Positions 63,935 through 64,000 of a stretch of DNA of 64,000 bases are shown here, one piece after another. Origin of the DNA: Gimesia aquarii (GTDB lineage: Bacteria > Planctomycetota > Planctomycetia > Planctomycetales > Planctomycetaceae); contig NZ_CP037422.1 of the NCBI RefSeq assembly GCF_007748175.1, forward strand, positions 4,976,334 to 5,040,333, given 5' to 3'. Both the position numbers and the translations under genes were made by a program. The stretch's first letter is position 1. Every line of letters begins with the position of its first letter. The notes under the pieces are model-generated. The model saw nothing but the letters and a program-made list of their open reading frames with translations. It was not told the DNA's origin and made no database searches.

Positions 63935-64000
63935 ACAGAGGAGTCTTTTAAATTATTGCGCGTATCTGATACATAACTTTATTAACTAATATGCATTATT

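Noticed and set aside
1-64000. CRISPR array, insertion sequences, prophage, secondary-metabolite cluster
   Set aside because: No spaced direct repeats, transposase, integrase, phage structural gene or megasynthase was seen on either strand.

Overview
The window (moderate to low GC, estimated by eye) reads as a chromosomal segment of a planctomycete, probably a Gimesia/Planctomycetaceae-type marine or aquatic species. The basis is family content: three secreted sulfatases, a BBP7-type beta-barrel protein, a split PVC-type dehydrogenase/heme-binding pair, a PQQ-like propeller protein, a DUF485/ActP-type symporter and a short Lys/Ala-rich histone-like tail protein. No rRNA, tRNA, CRISPR array, insertion sequence or prophage was recognised. 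The taxonomic call is an inference without database support.

Layout. 1-8.8 kb: a frameshifted sulfatase (+) converges on a BBP7 porin-like gene. Behind it lies a minus-strand run of two sulfatases and a UxaA-type dehydratase, consistent with catabolism of sulfated, uronate-containing polysaccharide. 9-16.8 kb: a SpoIIE-type phosphatase with a degenerate receiver, a bestrophin-like channel, a translationally coupled DUF485 / acetate-type symporter / DUF695-like triplet, a membrane-anchored ComEA-like HhH protein, an alpha/beta-hydrolase lacking its usual catalytic residues, and a voltage-sensor-like membrane protein. 17.2-21.9 kb: a small secreted protein with three 14-residue Cys repeats behind a sigma-54-like promoter and ahead of a very strong terminator; then glgX, uppP and a thioredoxin-like protein. 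21.9-25.7 kb: two adjacent dynamin-like GTPases.

25.8-40.8 kb is mostly housekeeping. rpsB-tsf sits behind a good sigma-70 promoter and ends at a terminator; pyrH follows. After a methyltransferase and two unknown genes comes a minus-strand run ilvD-like, eukaryotic-type UDP-sugar pyrophosphorylase, manC-like, ruvX. Then the plus-strand cluster rpmE-prfA-prmC-murA links ribosomes, translation termination (PrmC methylates the RF1 GGQ glutamine) and peptidoglycan precursor synthesis. uppP and rodA elsewhere in the window also belong to cell-wall synthesis.

40.8-64 kb is lineage-typical accessory content: a PQQ-like propeller protein with a multi-spanning membrane protein, the Lys-rich tail protein, a PLP-dependent group II decarboxylase, rodA, a rhomboid protease with a long C-terminal tail, two large unknown genes, the split PVC dehydrogenase/cytochrome pair, a soluble hybrid histidine kinase, a NosR-like FMN/CxxxCP membrane protein and a secreted FAD oxidoreductase.

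I did not find one compact, obviously new system. The strongest candidates for something undescribed are the paired GTPases, the sigma-54/Cys-repeat unit, the hydrolase with replaced catalytic residues, and the symporter with an inserted soluble domain plus a coupled cytoplasmic partner.
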